NCBI RefSeq assembly: GCF_002165255.2
Contig: NZ_CP028561.1
Span: forward strand, 1,922,001-1,986,000
Source: Acinetobacter sp. WCHA45
GTDB taxonomy: Bacteria; Pseudomonadota; Gammaproteobacteria; Pseudomonadales; Moraxellaceae
DNA: 64,000 bases
Reading direction: 5' to 3'
Position 1 is the first letter of the stretch, and the number at the start of each line of letters is the position of its first letter. Position numbers and translations under genes: made by a program. The notes under the pieces are model-generated. The model saw nothing but the letters and a program-made list of their open reading frames with translations. It was not told the DNA's origin and searched no databases. Shown piece after piece: positions 26,568 to 36,067 of this stretch.

Positions 26568-28190
26568 TTAGTCTTTTTTAGCACTTAAATTTTTTGCGAT
26601 CTTGGCAAGCTCTATAAATTCCTCACGCATTTGGTAAGGATCTGGTTTTGCAGATTGCTGGGCTAACTGAATAATTTGATCCCACCCCATAGCAGCATTG
26701 TATTGCCCACCTTTTAGCTGCTGGGCATAGGAAGCCACGGCAATGGCAAAACGAGTATCGCTATTGGCCTGAGCAAGGGACTTACTTTCAGCTTTTACAG
26801 CTTGGTTTAAAAGAATGCTCTTCTCTTGATTTGGCAATTTATAGCGCAAATTTACAAACGCATATTCAGATTTTTTCGTTGTATCTATTTTTGTCGATGC
26901 CTGATAACGTGAATCATTGAGCCAGCCTTGTTGTCCAACTGGAACGATTTCATAAATTGCCGTAACGTTATGCCCTGCCCCGATATCGCCCGCATCAACT
27001 TTATCATTATTGAAATCTTCCTGTTTCAACATCCGATTTTCATAGCCAACTAAACGATATTCTTTTACCGTAGCAGGGTTAAACTCCACCTGAATTTTTA
27101 CATCCTGAGCAACCGTTGCCAGTGTTGACGAAAGCTGACGTTGTACCACTTTTTTCGCTTCATTTTTATTATCAATATAGCTGTAATTACCATCTCCTGC
27201 ATCCGCCAGTTGCTCCATCAACTGCTCATTATAATTTCCTGTCCCAAAGCCCAATGTCGTTAAAGAAATACCACTTTTACGTTTCTCAACCACCATCCCT
27301 TTTAAAGTACTAAAGTCAGTAATACCTACATTAAAGTCGCCATCAGTTGCCAATAAAATGCGATTGATTCCATTGTTCACAAAGGCTTTTTCAGCTTGTT
27401 TATAAGCCAGTTGAATTGCCTGTTCGCCTGCGGTTGCCCCACTTGCCTGTAATTCATTAATGACGGTTAAAATTTTGTCTTTTTGATCACCAGAAGTGGG
27501 TGCTAAAATGAGTTTCTCACCACTAGCATAAGTAATAATCGTGACTTTATCTTGAGGTCGCAATTGCTCGGTCAATAATCTAAGAGTTTGCTTAACCAAG
27601 GGTAATTTATCTGGGGCATCCATACTACCGGAAACATCAACCAAGAATACCAAATTGGCTGGTGGTAACTGTTTAATTGCCAAGTCTTTGGCTTGAATCC
27701 CGATTTTGATCAGTTTGGCATTTTCTTTCCACGGTGAATCAACAATTTCAGTCGTGACCGAGAATGGGTGAATGCTGTTTGGCTGCGGATATTGATAATC
27801 AAAGTAGTTAATCATTTCCTCAGCACGAACCGCATCGACTGGTGGCAAACGCCCATCATTCAGGAAACGGCGGGTATTGCTATAACTGCCTGTATCGACA
27901 TCAATGCTAAAAGTTGAAACTGCCTGATCTGCAACCCGATAAATAGGATTGACCTCATTCTTTTGATATTTTTCAGTATTCTGCTCTAGCCGCACGCTTT
28001 CTGGACTAGGCATTGCCGCCATGTACGCAGCAGCAGCAATCATCTTTCGGGTACTATCCGCTGCCATATTAGACATAACCAAAGATGCAGGAGCGACTAC
28101 ATGGCTACGTTCCTTTATGGGATTACCACAGGCGATCATCATGGAACTTAGCAAGGTTAAGGTCAGTATTTTTGTAGATTGATGCATCAT
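26568..28190 (-). CDS. VWA-domain lipoprotein (YfbK-like, DUF3520)
   Basis: About 540 residues. Signal and lipobox MMIACG near residues 17-22 predict an outer- or inner-membrane lipoprotein. A von Willebrand N-terminal segment with VDTGSYSNTRRFL (near 95), then a VWA domain from about 165 with the intact metal-site motif DVSGSM, T in ATDGDFNVG, and a C-terminal DUF3520-like region. The frame opens with TTG at 28202, but GGGGG at five bases before the ATG at 28190 decides the start. Role unknown; no AAA ATPase partner is adjacent. Confidence 0.85.
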   Translation of the reverse strand: MMHQSTKILTLTLLSSMMIACGNPIKERSHVVAPASLVMSNMAADSTRKMIAAAAYMAAMPSPESVRLEQNTEKYQKNEVNPIYRVADQAVSTFSIDVDTGSYSNTRRFLNDGRLPPVDAVRAEEMINYFDYQYPQPNSIHPFSVTTEIVDSPWKENAKLIKIGIQAKDLAIKQLPPANLVFLVDVSGSMDAPDKLPLVKQTLRLLTEQLRPQDKVTIITYASGEKLILAPTSGDQKDKILTVINELQASGATAGEQAIQLAYKQAEKAFVNNGINRILLATDGDFNVGITDFSTLKGMVVEKRKSGISLTTLGFGTGNYNEQLMEQLADAGDGNYSYIDNKNEAKKVVQRQLSSTLATVAQDVKIQVEFNPATVKEYRLVGYENRMLKQEDFNNDKVDAGDIGAGHNVTAIYEIVPVGQQGWLNDSRYQASTKIDTTKKSEYAFVNLRYKLPNQEKSILLNQAVKAESKSLAQANSDTRFAIAVASYAQQLKGGQYNAAMGWDQIIQLAQQSAKPDPYQMREEFIELAKIAKNLSAKKD

Positions 28191-28246
28191 AAAATCCCCC
28201 AATTTTTATGTCTTTTAAATGAATGACGAGATTGCAGTGATTGTAT

Positions 28247-28290
28247 GCAAAAAGATAAAGATACATCGTATTGGAATGTATTTTTATCTT
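28247..28290 (-). terminator. Terminator of folP
   Basis: AAGATAAAGATACAT (28252-28266) and ATGTATTTTTATCTT (28276-28290) form a 15-bp stem with one wobble; on the minus strand TTTTTGC follows. Confidence 0.7.
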
Positions 28291-28306
28291 CATTATTTCT
28301 CTGTAA

Positions 28307-29167
28307 TTATTGAGCTAAACTCATCGCATTCCAAACTTTTATCGCATCGCTTGTGGCTTTAACATCGTGCACTCGAACAATACTAGCGCCCTGCTGAATA
28401 CTCAGTAGATGCCCCATGACACTTCCAAGCGCACGTTCCTGTGCAGGTACACCATTCAATGCCTCACCAATGAAACGTTTACGTGACAAGCCAGACAAGA
28501 TTGGATACCCCATCCGATTCAGCTTCCAAAACTCATTGAGTAATCGAAAATTCTGTTGTGCGTTCTTGGCAAAACCGAAACCTGGGTCGATAATAATATT
28601 TTCTTTGCTTACTCCGACTGCAATTGCTTGATTAAGCCGCTGCTGTAATTCATGAATCACATCTTCAGTCACATCCTGATATTGATCCAACTGATTCATA
28701 TTGGTCGGTTCACCACGCATATGCATCAACACCACAGGAATATTTAATTCAGCCGCCGTTTCTAAAGCTTGTGGACGAGTTAAAGCACGAACATCATTCC
28801 AGATATGCGCACCTGCTTTCACGGCAGCTCGAATCACCTCAGGCTGACTGGTATCAATCGATATGATCACATCATACTTGGATAATGCTTCCACCACAGG
28901 AATTACACGCTGAATTTCTTCTTCTAGCTCAACGGGTGATGCATTTGGGCGAGTTGACTCTCCACCAATATCAATAATGCTTGCACCCTCTTCCATCATC
29001 TGCAAAGCACGTTGAACCGCCTGTTCTTTATGATGATGCTGTCCACCATCACTGAAAGAATCAGGGGTGACATTGAGAATACCCATAATCTGTGGTTGGG
29101 ATAAATCCAATGTAAAACGACCACATTGTAACTGCTGCTGTGGTAATGGCATCAACTGCATTATCAA
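28307..29167 (-). CDS. folP: Dihydropteroate synthase
   Basis: Joins p-aminobenzoate to dihydropterin pyrophosphate in folate synthesis; the sulfonamide target. 286 residues, TIM barrel. Motifs: MGILNVTPDSFSDGG near residues 28-42, IDIGGESTRPNA near 60-72, GFGFAKN near 193 and GLSRKRFIG near 220, all intact. In E. coli and other Acinetobacter it follows ftsH; here an 815-bp IS lies between them, so expression from the ftsH transcript is interrupted. The start MIMQLM has a choice of Met codons. Confidence 0.95.
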   Translation of the reverse strand: MIMQLMPLPQQQLQCGRFTLDLSQPQIMGILNVTPDSFSDGGQHHHKEQAVQRALQMMEEGASIIDIGGESTRPNASPVELEEEIQRVIPVVEALSKYDVIISIDTSQPEVIRAAVKAGAHIWNDVRALTRPQALETAAELNIPVVLMHMRGEPTNMNQLDQYQDVTEDVIHELQQRLNQAIAVGVSKENIIIDPGFGFAKNAQQNFRLLNEFWKLNRMGYPILSGLSRKRFIGEALNGVPAQERALGSVMGHLLSIQQGASIVRVHDVKATSDAIKVWNAMSLAQ

Positions 29168-29248
29168 AAAACTCTTAACACTTTACGAATCACTTTAGTT
29201 TAACAAGACTATTCTGTGAACATTGTTGATTTATTTTCAGGTTGGCTA

Positions 29249-30063
29249 GGGTTTGTTGAGAATTACCGAGAGTTAATTAAACTAGCGCACAATTGAATCA
29301 TGGCTTCAAAACTCGTATCTGTTTTACAACTACGCATCGCTATACGTTTAAATTCTTTTAACTTACAGAAATAGTTTTCAATGAGATGACGCCATTTATA
29401 CATAATCGTATCAAATGCTCTCATTACTTTTCGATTAGATTTGGGTGGGATCACCACTTTCACTTTACGTTCATTTAGTTCTTGAATCAGCCAATCTGCA
29501 TCAAATGCTTTATCCGCTAGTAATGCTTGAAAATCAACATCTTCAATTAAAGGTTTGGTTTCTACTAAATCGTGATATTGACCAGGCATTAATCGAAACT
29601 TAATGAGGTTGCCTAGACTATCCACTAAGGCAAGAATTTTACAGGTCATTCCACCTCGAGATTTACCTATAGACTGTTTGAAAGTCCCCCTTTTGCACCT
29701 TGCCCATGTCGATGAACTTTAACAATCGTTCCATCAATCATGGCGTATTCCAAATCAACATCTTCATTTACAGATGCAAAAATAGTTTCAAATACACCAG
29801 CTTTCACCCAGTCACGGTATCTTTTAAAGACGGTATTCCATTTACCAAAATGAGGAGGTAGATCACGCCATGGACTGCCTGTACGGGCAATCCAGAGGAC
29901 TGCTTCTAAGAATAATCGATTATCTTTTCCACTACGACCTCGATCGGTCACTTTACCTAGGCAAAAAGGTTCCATTTTTGCCCATTGGGCATCAGTAAGT
30001 ATGTATCTATCCATAGTACTATTATAAATTAATCAGTTGCCTTTGTTAATTCTCAACAAGCCC
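29249..30063 (-). mobile_element. IS5-family (IS427-group-like) insertion sequence, complete
   Basis: 815 bp bounded by GGGTTTGTTGAGAATTA on the left and, read inward, GGGCTTGTTGAGAATTA on the right (one mismatch in 17). It is flanked by TA on both sides (29247-29248 and 30064-30065), consistent with the short duplication of this group. It carries one transposase in two frames. It sits between the ftsH terminator and folP and is probably still mobile, since ends and frames look intact. Confidence 0.87.
29263..30014 (-). CDS. IS5-family transposase in two overlapping frames
   Basis: The first frame (30014 to 29667) encodes the N-terminal 115 residues starting MDRYILTDAQWAKMEP, with GSPWRDLPPHFG and the first Asp in MIDGTIVKVHRHGQG; the second (29649 down to 29263) has GGMTCKILALVD, the second Asp of ALLADKAFDAD and Glu in HLIENYFCKLKEFKRIA. 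A -1 shift around AAAAGGGGGA (about 29690) would give the expected GAKGGT...QSIGKSRGG join. Known IS427-group elements use such a programmed shift, so this is more likely a working transposase than a broken one. Confidence 0.85.
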
Positions 30064-30077
30064 TAAAATAAGAACAA

Positions 30078-30105
30078 AAAAAGAGCCGCTCTTTAGCGAC
30101 TCTCT
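30078..30105 (-). terminator. Terminator of ftsH
   Basis: Minus strand GAGTCGCT, loop AAAG, AGCGGCTC (one wobble), then seven Ts, 15 bp after the ftsH stop and before the IS end. Confidence 0.85.
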
Positions 30106-30118
30106 TTGATTTCAACCA

Positions 30119-32014
30119 TTAACCCATTGCTGGTAATGGTGGTGGTGTAGATGGACCATCTTTTGGTGGTTCAAATGCAGCCACTGGATTTTCAGGAATA
30201 TAGACCTTAGGTGGTTGTGGTTCACGACCTTCCATGATGTCACGGATTTGGTCACGATCGATGGTTTCCCATTCCATCAACGCTTTCACCATTGCATGTG
30301 CGATATCTTTGTTATTTTCCAAGATATCACGAGCAACTTTATATTGTTCATCTAAGATACGACGTACTTCTTCATCAACTTTTTGCTGAGTTGCTTCTGA
30401 AATTGTACGGCTACCCACATTACCAAAGAAACCACTTTGGTTTTCATCTTCATAAACCATTACACCAAGAGCATCAGACATACCATACTTGGTCACCATT
30501 GCACGCGCCATTTTAGTTGCACGTTCAAAGTCGTTTGATGCACCTGTCGACATTTGATTAATGAAAACTTCTTCGGCAATACGACCACCAAATAAGATTG
30601 AAAGCTCATTCAACATCTTATCTTTGTAATGGCTAGTTTGGTCTTGCTCAGGCAACTGCCAAGTTACACCTAATGCCCAACCACGTGGCATGATTGTCAC
30701 TTTATGCACAGGGTCTGTACCTGGCAAAATTTCAGCAACAATGGCATGTCCAGCTTCATGGTAAGCCGTCGCACGACGTTCTTCTTCACGAATCACCATC
30801 GATTTACGTTCTGGACCCATGTAGATCTTGTCTTTTGCATCTTCAAAGTCATGCATATCGACCGTGTTTTTATTACGGCGAGCAGCAAACAACGCAGCTT
30901 CGTTGACTAAGTTCGCTAGTTGCGCACCTGAGAATCCTGGCGTACCACGAGCAAGGACTTTAACATCCACGCCTGTAACCGAAGGAAGTTTCTTCAAATG
31001 AACATTCAAGATTTGCTCACGACCACGGATGTCTGGTAAACCCACCATCACTTGGCGATCAAAACGACCTGGACGAAGCAATGCTTTATCAAGTACGTCT
31101 ACACGGTTAGTTGCTGCAATGACGATCACACCCTCATTACCTTCAAAACCATCCATCTCAACAAGCATTTGGTTCAGGGTTTGTTCACGCTCATCATGAC
31201 CACCTCCTGTACCAGAACCACGATGGCGACCAACAGCATCAATTTCATCGATGAAAATGATACATGGAGCATGACGTTTAGCTTGCTCAAACATGTCACG
31301 AACACGTGATGCACCGACACCAACAAACATTTCAACGAAGTCAGAACCAGAGATACTAAAGAATGGAACTTTAGCTTCACCTGCAATGGCTTTCGCAAGT
31401 AATGTTTTACCCGTACCTGGAGGACCAACCATCAATACACCACGAGGAATGGTTGCACCAAGACGTTTGAACTTAGAAGGATCTTTCAAGAAGTCAACAA
31501 TTTCAACCACTTCTTGTTTTGCTTCATCACAACCTGCAACATCGGTAAACGTAATCTTAATCTGATCTTCAGATAACATTTTCGCTTTTGACTTGCCAAA
31601 ACTCATTGGGCTGTTTTTGCCACCAGCGCCCCCACCCATATTACGCATAAAGAACATGAATAATAAGATGATCAGTAATACAGGGAAGCTAGCAATGAGA
31701 AGTTGCATCAAAATGCCTTGACGTTGTGGTGCAGTACCTTCAACGACTACATTCTGTTTATTCAAGCTTGGAAGCAATTCAGTGTCTTCTACTTGTGGAC
31801 GAACCGTTTCAAAAGAAGAACCATTGGTTTTTTCACCACTAATGTTTAAACCGTCAATTGTGACTTGTTTAATTTGCCCAGCATTCACCGCTGCAACGAA
31901 ATCAGAATATTTCATCGCTGCAGGCTTATTGCGGTCACTGACGTTGCTAAAAATCAAAATCAGAACACCGAGTATGATGAGCCACAATACGGCATTCTTG
32001 AAGTAATCGCTCAA
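30119..32014 (-). CDS. ftsH: ATP-dependent zinc metalloprotease FtsH
   Basis: Essential inner-membrane AAA+ protease for misfolded membrane proteins and regulators such as LpxC and RpoH. 631 residues: transmembrane helices at about 5-22 and 100-122 with a periplasmic domain between; Walker A GPPGTGKT near 197, Walker [12 protein letters not shown] near 250, second-region RPGRFD near 315, and the zinc site HEAGH near 420. C-terminal Pro-rich tail. It follows rlmE at 136 bp on the same strand, as in E. coli, and has its own terminator. Confidence 0.97.
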   Translation of the reverse strand: MSDYFKNAVLWLIILGVLILIFSNVSDRNKPAAMKYSDFVAAVNAGQIKQVTIDGLNISGEKTNGSSFETVRPQVEDTELLPSLNKQNVVVEGTAPQRQGILMQLLIASFPVLLIILLFMFFMRNMGGGAGGKNSPMSFGKSKAKMLSEDQIKITFTDVAGCDEAKQEVVEIVDFLKDPSKFKRLGATIPRGVLMVGPPGTGKTLLAKAIAGEAKVPFFSISGSDFVEMFVGVGASRVRDMFEQAKRHAPCIIFIDEIDAVGRHRGSGTGGGHDEREQTLNQMLVEMDGFEGNEGVIVIAATNRVDVLDKALLRPGRFDRQVMVGLPDIRGREQILNVHLKKLPSVTGVDVKVLARGTPGFSGAQLANLVNEAALFAARRNKNTVDMHDFEDAKDKIYMGPERKSMVIREEERRATAYHEAGHAIVAEILPGTDPVHKVTIMPRGWALGVTWQLPEQDQTSHYKDKMLNELSILFGGRIAEEVFINQMSTGASNDFERATKMARAMVTKYGMSDALGVMVYEDENQSGFFGNVGSRTISEATQQKVDEEVRRILDEQYKVARDILENNKDIAHAMVKALMEWETIDRDQIRDIMEGREPQPPKVYIPENPVAAFEPPKDGPSTPPPLPAMG

Positions 32015-32150
32015 GGCTTTATTCCCATATCAATCTAATTTGATCATACCTAATCTTGGCTGACCTTCACAAAAACAGCAATAAATTTGCGTTGCAAAAA
32101 ACTTAAAAGGTACAAAATGCACAATTTTTAACAACTTGGCAAGTACACTT

Positions 32151-32801
32151 TTATTGCAATGCCTTTTTACGACCTTGACCAATCAAAAAAACTTCTTTTG
32201 ATCGAGCACGAGATGCCGCAGGTTTGGCTGTTTTTAATACATCAAAACTATCAACAACTTGTTTTCTGAACTCATCAAATCCTGAGCCTTGGAACACCTT
32301 AACAATAAACTGTCCATTTGGGCCTAAAACTTTTTGAGCAAAATCCAATGCCAACTCACATAAGTAAATCTGGCGTGGTTGATCCACAGCCCTATTACCT
32401 GATGTATTGGGGGCCATATCTGAAATTACAACGTCTACTTGACGTCCATTTAAAATATTTAACAATTTTTCGAAAACTTCTTCTTCTCGGAAGTCACCTT
32501 GTAAGAAAGTCACATCTGGAAGAGCGTCCATTGCGAGAATATCTGAAGCAATCACTAAACCATTTGCGCCGACTAACTTACCTGCAATTTGTGACCAACT
32601 GCCTGGTGCTGCACCAAGATCGACAACGGTCATACCCGGCTTGATCATTTTATATTTTTCTTGGATTTCAAGTAATTTATATGCTGCACGAGCGCGATAA
32701 CCTTCCTTCTGTGCTTTCTTTACAAAAGGGTCATCTAAGTGCTCTCTCATCCATGCACGACTGCTTTTAGACAATTTTTGATTGGTAATGCGTGTCGCCA
32801 T
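32151..32801 (-). CDS. rlmE: 23S rRNA 2'-O-methyltransferase RlmE
   Basis: Methylates U2552 of 23S rRNA, a heat-shock linked step in late 50S assembly. 216 residues, Rossmann methyltransferase: [17 protein letters not shown] near 60-75 binds [15 protein letters not shown] near 125, and [14 protein letters not shown] near 165, giving the K-D-K-E catalytic set with Lys in [10 protein letters not shown]. It is divergent from yhbY and upstream of ftsH, the same order as in enterics. Confidence 0.95.
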   Translation of the reverse strand: MATRITNQKLSKSSRAWMREHLDDPFVKKAQKEGYRARAAYKLLEIQEKYKMIKPGMTVVDLGAAPGSWSQIAGKLVGANGLVIASDILAMDALPDVTFLQGDFREEEVFEKLLNILNGRQVDVVISDMAPNTSGNRAVDQPRQIYLCELALDFAQKVLGPNGQFIVKVFQGSGFDEFRKQVVDSFDVLKTAKPAASRARSKEVFLIGQGRKKALQ

Positions 32802-33029
32802 AACTCACTAAATTTCAAAAAACTTCTGATTGGTCATTGTACGTTAAAATTACTCTCATTACAGTACGGTTGTAGTTCATTCACACGAACTTTTACAGAT
32901 TTTTTCCGATTGTCATGATTGGCTATTTGCCTAATTTTCACATATTTGTTTCGAGTGCCTGTCTGCTAAATCTATCTTAGAAACGGGATGCAAGTTATAC
33001 TAGGTCGTTTTCCCAATCAGGTATTTTTA

Positions 33030-33356
33030 ATGGCGGCTTTATCTATCCATGAACGTAAGCGTTTACGTCAAATTGGTCATGCACTTAATCCAGTTGTAAT
33101 GATTGGTGGCCAAGGTCTTACAGAAAACGTCATTGAAGAAACTCATCGCGCACTCAATGATCACGAACTCATTAAAGTGAAAATTGCAGGTGAAGATCGT
33201 GATGCACGTGCCGCAGTAATTGATGCGCTTGTTGAAGCAACAGGTGCTGAATCTGTACAGAAAATTGGTAAAATTGTTTTGCTTTATAAAAAAGCAGCAA
33301 AACAAAACCAGCATCTTTCTAATTTAGTTCGTTTTGCTCACTTAAGTAATAAGTAA
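33030..33356 (+). CDS. yhbY: YhbY-type CRM-domain ribosome-assembly protein
   Basis: Small RNA-binding protein that associates with pre-50S particles. About 108 residues with one CRM domain: ERKRLRQIGHALNPVVMIGG, the GxxG loop region (GGQGLTENV), and HELIKVKIAGEDRDAR. The frame is open from 32988, but the ATG at 33030 follows AGG at proper spacing and starts MAALSIHERKRL as the family does. It is divergent from rlmE, matching both functions in large-subunit assembly. Confidence 0.9.
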   Translation: MAALSIHERKRLRQIGHALNPVVMIGGQGLTENVIEETHRALNDHELIKVKIAGEDRDARAAVIDALVEATGAESVQKIGKIVLLYKKAAKQNQHLSNLVRFAHLSNK

Positions 33357-33361
33357 TCAAA

Positions 33362-33898
33362 ATGGCAAGTTATGAACTTTCTGCTTTCGATCGCTTTAAT
33401 GCTATTACTGTCGTTGGAGCAATTGAGCAACAAACACCAGCGACATTAAATGTTGGTTTTTGGGTTCGTGATCCCAATCAGTTTCTGATTTACCCAGATC
33501 AAGTCAAGGCTCATCCTCGCCAAGACTTTTTATGGGAGCAGACTTGTTTTGAGATTTTTATTGGTGTGAAAGATGAAGATTTTTATCGTGAAATCAATCT
33601 TTCTCCCTCTCAAGCTTGGCAAGCCTATCAATTTGAAGAATATCGCTTCCCAGAGGATATGCCGCCCGTTGCTGCATATGACATTGAGTTGAACCATTTG
33701 CAACGCACACATTATGGTTTAAATGTCAGTCTAGATTTATCTAAATTTATGCAACAGAATAAATTGAAATGGTCTGACTTATATCTAGGTTTAAGTGCGG
33801 TTTTTAATACCACTCAAGGTAATCACTATTTTGCAATGCAACATAGTAGCCCACAAGCTGACTTTCATAATAAACGCGATTGGTTACATCAATTCTAA
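33362..33898 (+). CDS. DOMON-like domain protein
   Basis: 178 residues forming one DOMON-like beta-sandwich of the type often found near MurB. Signatures: LNVGFWVRDPNQF, LWEQTCFEIFIG near residue 58, YREINLSPSQAWQAYQF near 79-95, and FHNKRDWLHQF at the end. Such domains bind haem or sugars; here the ligand is unknown. It has no signal peptide. It starts six bp after yhbY and is probably co-transcribed. A bidirectional terminator follows. Confidence 0.78.
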   Translation: MASYELSAFDRFNAITVVGAIEQQTPATLNVGFWVRDPNQFLIYPDQVKAHPRQDFLWEQTCFEIFIGVKDEDFYREINLSPSQAWQAYQFEEYRFPEDMPPVAAYDIELNHLQRTHYGLNVSLDLSKFMQQNKLKWSDLYLGLSAVFNTTQGNHYFAMQHSSPQADFHNKRDWLHQF

Positions 33899-33904
33899 AA
33901 AATA

Positions 33905-33931
33905 AAAAAGCGAGAATGATCTCGCTTTTTT
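33905..33931. terminator. Bidirectional terminator
   Basis: AAAAAGCGAGA, ATGA loop region, TCTCGCTTTTTT between the DOMON gene and the convergent repeat-protein gene. Confidence 0.9.
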
Positions 33932-33944
33932 ATTTAAATACATG

Positions 33945-34553
33945 TTAGCTAGCGCGAACTTTATTCCAAGCTTCTACTGCTTGCTCTTTAGTGCGCTTAA
34001 AGCTACCAACCAAAGTATCTTTATGCTTCACTGAAATTTGACCAATATCATCTTTCAACTCTTTGCTGACCTTCGTTAAATCTTCAATTAAAGCATTTAA
34101 CTCAGTTTTTAATGCATTCGTTAATTCAACTAAATTGCCTTGTGATGAATTCAGTTGAGTTTTAATAACATCAATACGCTGCAAAATATCTTGCTTAATT
34201 TGTGCAAGCTGATTTTGGATATTTTGGTTAAGTTCTTTCGCTTCCGCCTCAATTTTTTCTTGAGTTTCAGCTAATACTTCTTTCACTTGCTCTTGAGTCT
34301 CAGCAATGACTTCTTTCGCTTGTTCCTGAGTCTCAGCAATCACTTCTTTCGCCTTCGCTGTTTTTTCAGCCACAACTTCTTTCGCTTTTGCAGTTTTCTC
34401 AGCAACCACCTCTTTCACTTCTGCCGTCTTTTCAGCAACAGCTTCTTTAACTTCAGTGGTTTTTTCTGCAACAACTTCTTTCGCCTTCGCTGTTTTTTCA
34501 ACCACAACTTCTTTAACTTCTTCAGTTGCTGGTGTCGTTTGATTATCAGCCAT
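33945..34553 (-). CDS. 11-residue-repeat (LEA/apolipoprotein-like) protein
   Basis: 202 residues, Lys/Glu/Ala-rich, almost certainly all helical. Residues 13-100 are eight tandem 11-residue units of the type VKEVVAEKTAK (variants AKEVIAETQEQ). The C-terminal half is less regular but still coiled-coil-like. No signal peptide or transmembrane span, so cytosolic. Such 11-mer amphipathic arrays occur in LEA group 3 and apolipoprotein-like proteins and are linked with desiccation or membrane protection; that role here is inference. Start has GGGG at good spacing. Confidence 0.75.
   Translation of the reverse strand: MADNQTTPATEEVKEVVVEKTAKAKEVVAEKTTEVKEAVAEKTAEVKEVVAEKTAKAKEVVAEKTAKAKEVIAETQEQAKEVIAETQEQVKEVLAETQEKIEAEAKELNQNIQNQLAQIKQDILQRIDVIKTQLNSSQGNLVELTNALKTELNALIEDLTKVSKELKDDIGQISVKHKDTLVGSFKRTKEQAVEAWNKVRAS
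34254..34517 (-). repeat. Eight 33-nt tandem coding repeats
   Basis: The DNA of the eight 11-residue units in the LEA-like gene. Units are diverged but several neighbours are near-identical, so copy number may vary between strains by slippage without changing frame. Confidence 0.75.
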
Positions 34554-34758
34554 TGTGTTTCCCCTCTATATTGTTAGTTGATTTTTTGGCTAAATATAAG
34601 ATAAAACGCTTTACTTTTAGACTATGAAAAAATTGTTAGACAATTTGCATAATATCTCATGATATAGATAGAAGAATGATTGATTTGGCAATAGACATAA
34701 CAACAGCCAAACTTATAAAAGAAAAACTACAATTACTCGCTTTAACCAATAAAACAGA

Positions 34759-34787
34759 TAGACTTTTGAACTACTCATGCGTATAAT
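34759..34787 (+). promoter_or_regulatory. carAB promoter
   Basis: TAGACT (34759-34764), 17-bp spacer, TATAAT (34782-34787). Transcription would start near 34794, about 35 nt before the leader ORF and 120 nt before carA. Confidence 0.65.
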
Positions 34788-34827
34788 GCGCTGTTAAGTT
34801 ACAAGCGAGCAGACTGGAAGGAGGGGC

Positions 34828-34917
34828 ATGTTTTTAAAGACAGCCTACCTTTTTTTATGTCTTCTCGCTTTTTTACAGCCCTATTTTTGTGGTTTTAGTT
34901 CAGGAGCTTTGGTTTGA
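34828..34917 (+). CDS. 29-residue carA leader peptide
   Basis: ATG preceded by GGAAGGAGGGGC, an ideal ribosome site and the strongest in the region. The product is 29 residues, hydrophobic and aromatic: [20 protein letters not shown] then CGFSSGALV. Its TGA (34915-34917) overlaps the TTG start of carA (34914-34916) as TTGA, so termination here delivers ribosomes to carA. Translational coupling or ribosome-dependent control of carAB is likely. It lacks runs of Arg or pyrimidine-linked codons, so classic attenuation is not supported. It could be chance, but the ribosome site and exact overlap argue against that. Confidence 0.65.
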   Translation: MFLKTAYLFLCLLAFLQPYFCGFSSGALV

Positions 34918-36053
34918 GCACCCCCGCCATTTTAGCCCTCGCAGATGGAACGATCTTTAAAGGAACGTCTATCGGTGCATCGGGAAGTACGACTGGTGAA
35001 GTCGTTTTTAATACAGCCATGACTGGCTACCAAGAAATTTTGACTGACCCAAGTTATGCGCAACAAATTGTGACGCTGACTTATCCCCATATTGGAAATA
35101 CAGGCTGTAATAGCGAAGACGTTGAATCTGGTCGCATCCATAAAGTATGGGCGAACGGTTTAATTATTCGTGATCTTCCTTTATTACATAGTAATTTCCG
35201 TGCAGAACAATCACTCAGTGAATACTTGCAACAACATAATGTTGTTGCAATCGCTGATATTGATACACGTAAATTGACACGTATTTTACGTGACAAAGGT
35301 GCGCAAAATGGTTGCATCCTTGCTGGTGAAAATATCACTGAAGAAGAAGCAATTGCAAAAGCACGTGCATTCGGTGGTTTAAATGGTTTAGACCTTGCAA
35401 AAGAATGCTGTGATCCTGAAGGCTTTGAATGGACTGAAGGTTCTTGGACTTTAGGTCAAGGTTTTAGCCAACCAGAATTTAAATTTCATGTTGTTGCATA
35501 CGATTATGGTGTCAAAACCAACATCTTACGTATGCTTGCAGACCGTGGTTGTAAACTCACTGTTGTGCCTGCACAGACCCCTGCTGAGAAAGTTCTCGCT
35601 TTAAATCCAGATGGCGTGTTCTTGTCAAATGGTCCTGGTGATCCAGCAGCATGTGACTATGCGATTGAAGCAGTAAAAACGATTGTTGAAACTACGACTT
35701 TACCTGTATTTGGTATTTGTTTAGGTCACCAAATTTTAGCACTTGCTTCTGGCGCGAAGACCATGAAAATGAATCATGGTCATCACGGTGCAAACCATCC
35801 TGTACAAAATCTTGAGAATGGTACAGTGATGATTACTTCTCAAAACCACGGCTTTGCTGTCGATGAGAGTACTTTACCTGCAAACTTAAAAGTGACACAT
35901 CGCTCTCTGTTTGATGGTACAAACCAAGGTATTCATCGCACTGACAAACCAGCATTCAGCTTCCAAGGTCACCCTGAAGCAAGCCCTGGTCCACATGACT
36001 GTGCTCCATTGTTCGATCATTTCATCGAACTTATTGAAGCAGCTAAGAAGTAA
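34914..36053 (+). CDS. carA: Carbamoyl-phosphate synthase small (glutaminase) subunit
   Basis: Supplies ammonia from glutamine to CarB for pyrimidine and arginine synthesis. 379 residues; N-terminal CPSase domain and C-terminal class I amidotransferase with the nucleophile Cys in [13 protein letters not shown] near residue 268 and the His/Glu pair in [12 protein letters not shown] near 350. The start is TTG, with CAGGAG seven bases before; E. coli carA is also known for a UUG start. It overlaps the leader ORF by TTGA and is 14 bp before carB. Confidence 0.96.
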   Translation: MSTPAILALADGTIFKGTSIGASGSTTGEVVFNTAMTGYQEILTDPSYAQQIVTLTYPHIGNTGCNSEDVESGRIHKVWANGLIIRDLPLLHSNFRAEQSLSEYLQQHNVVAIADIDTRKLTRILRDKGAQNGCILAGENITEEEAIAKARAFGGLNGLDLAKECCDPEGFEWTEGSWTLGQGFSQPEFKFHVVAYDYGVKTNILRMLADRGCKLTVVPAQTPAEKVLALNPDGVFLSNGPGDPAACDYAIEAVKTIVETTTLPVFGICLGHQILALASGAKTMKMNHGHHGANHPVQNLENGTVMITSQNHGFAVDESTLPANLKVTHRSLFDGTNQGIHRTDKPAFSFQGHPEASPGPHDCAPLFDHFIELIEAAKK

Positions 36054-36067
36054 TTAAGGAGCGAATA

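Noticed and set aside
29263..30014. Transposase as a frameshifted pseudogene
   Set aside because: The two frames overlap exactly as in IS5/IS427-group elements that use a -1 shift, the ends match and catalytic Asp/Glu residues are present.
34254..34517. Tandem near-identical 33-bp units resembling a CRISPR or minisatellite
   Set aside because: They have no spacers and stay in frame within a coding sequence, encoding 11-residue helical units.
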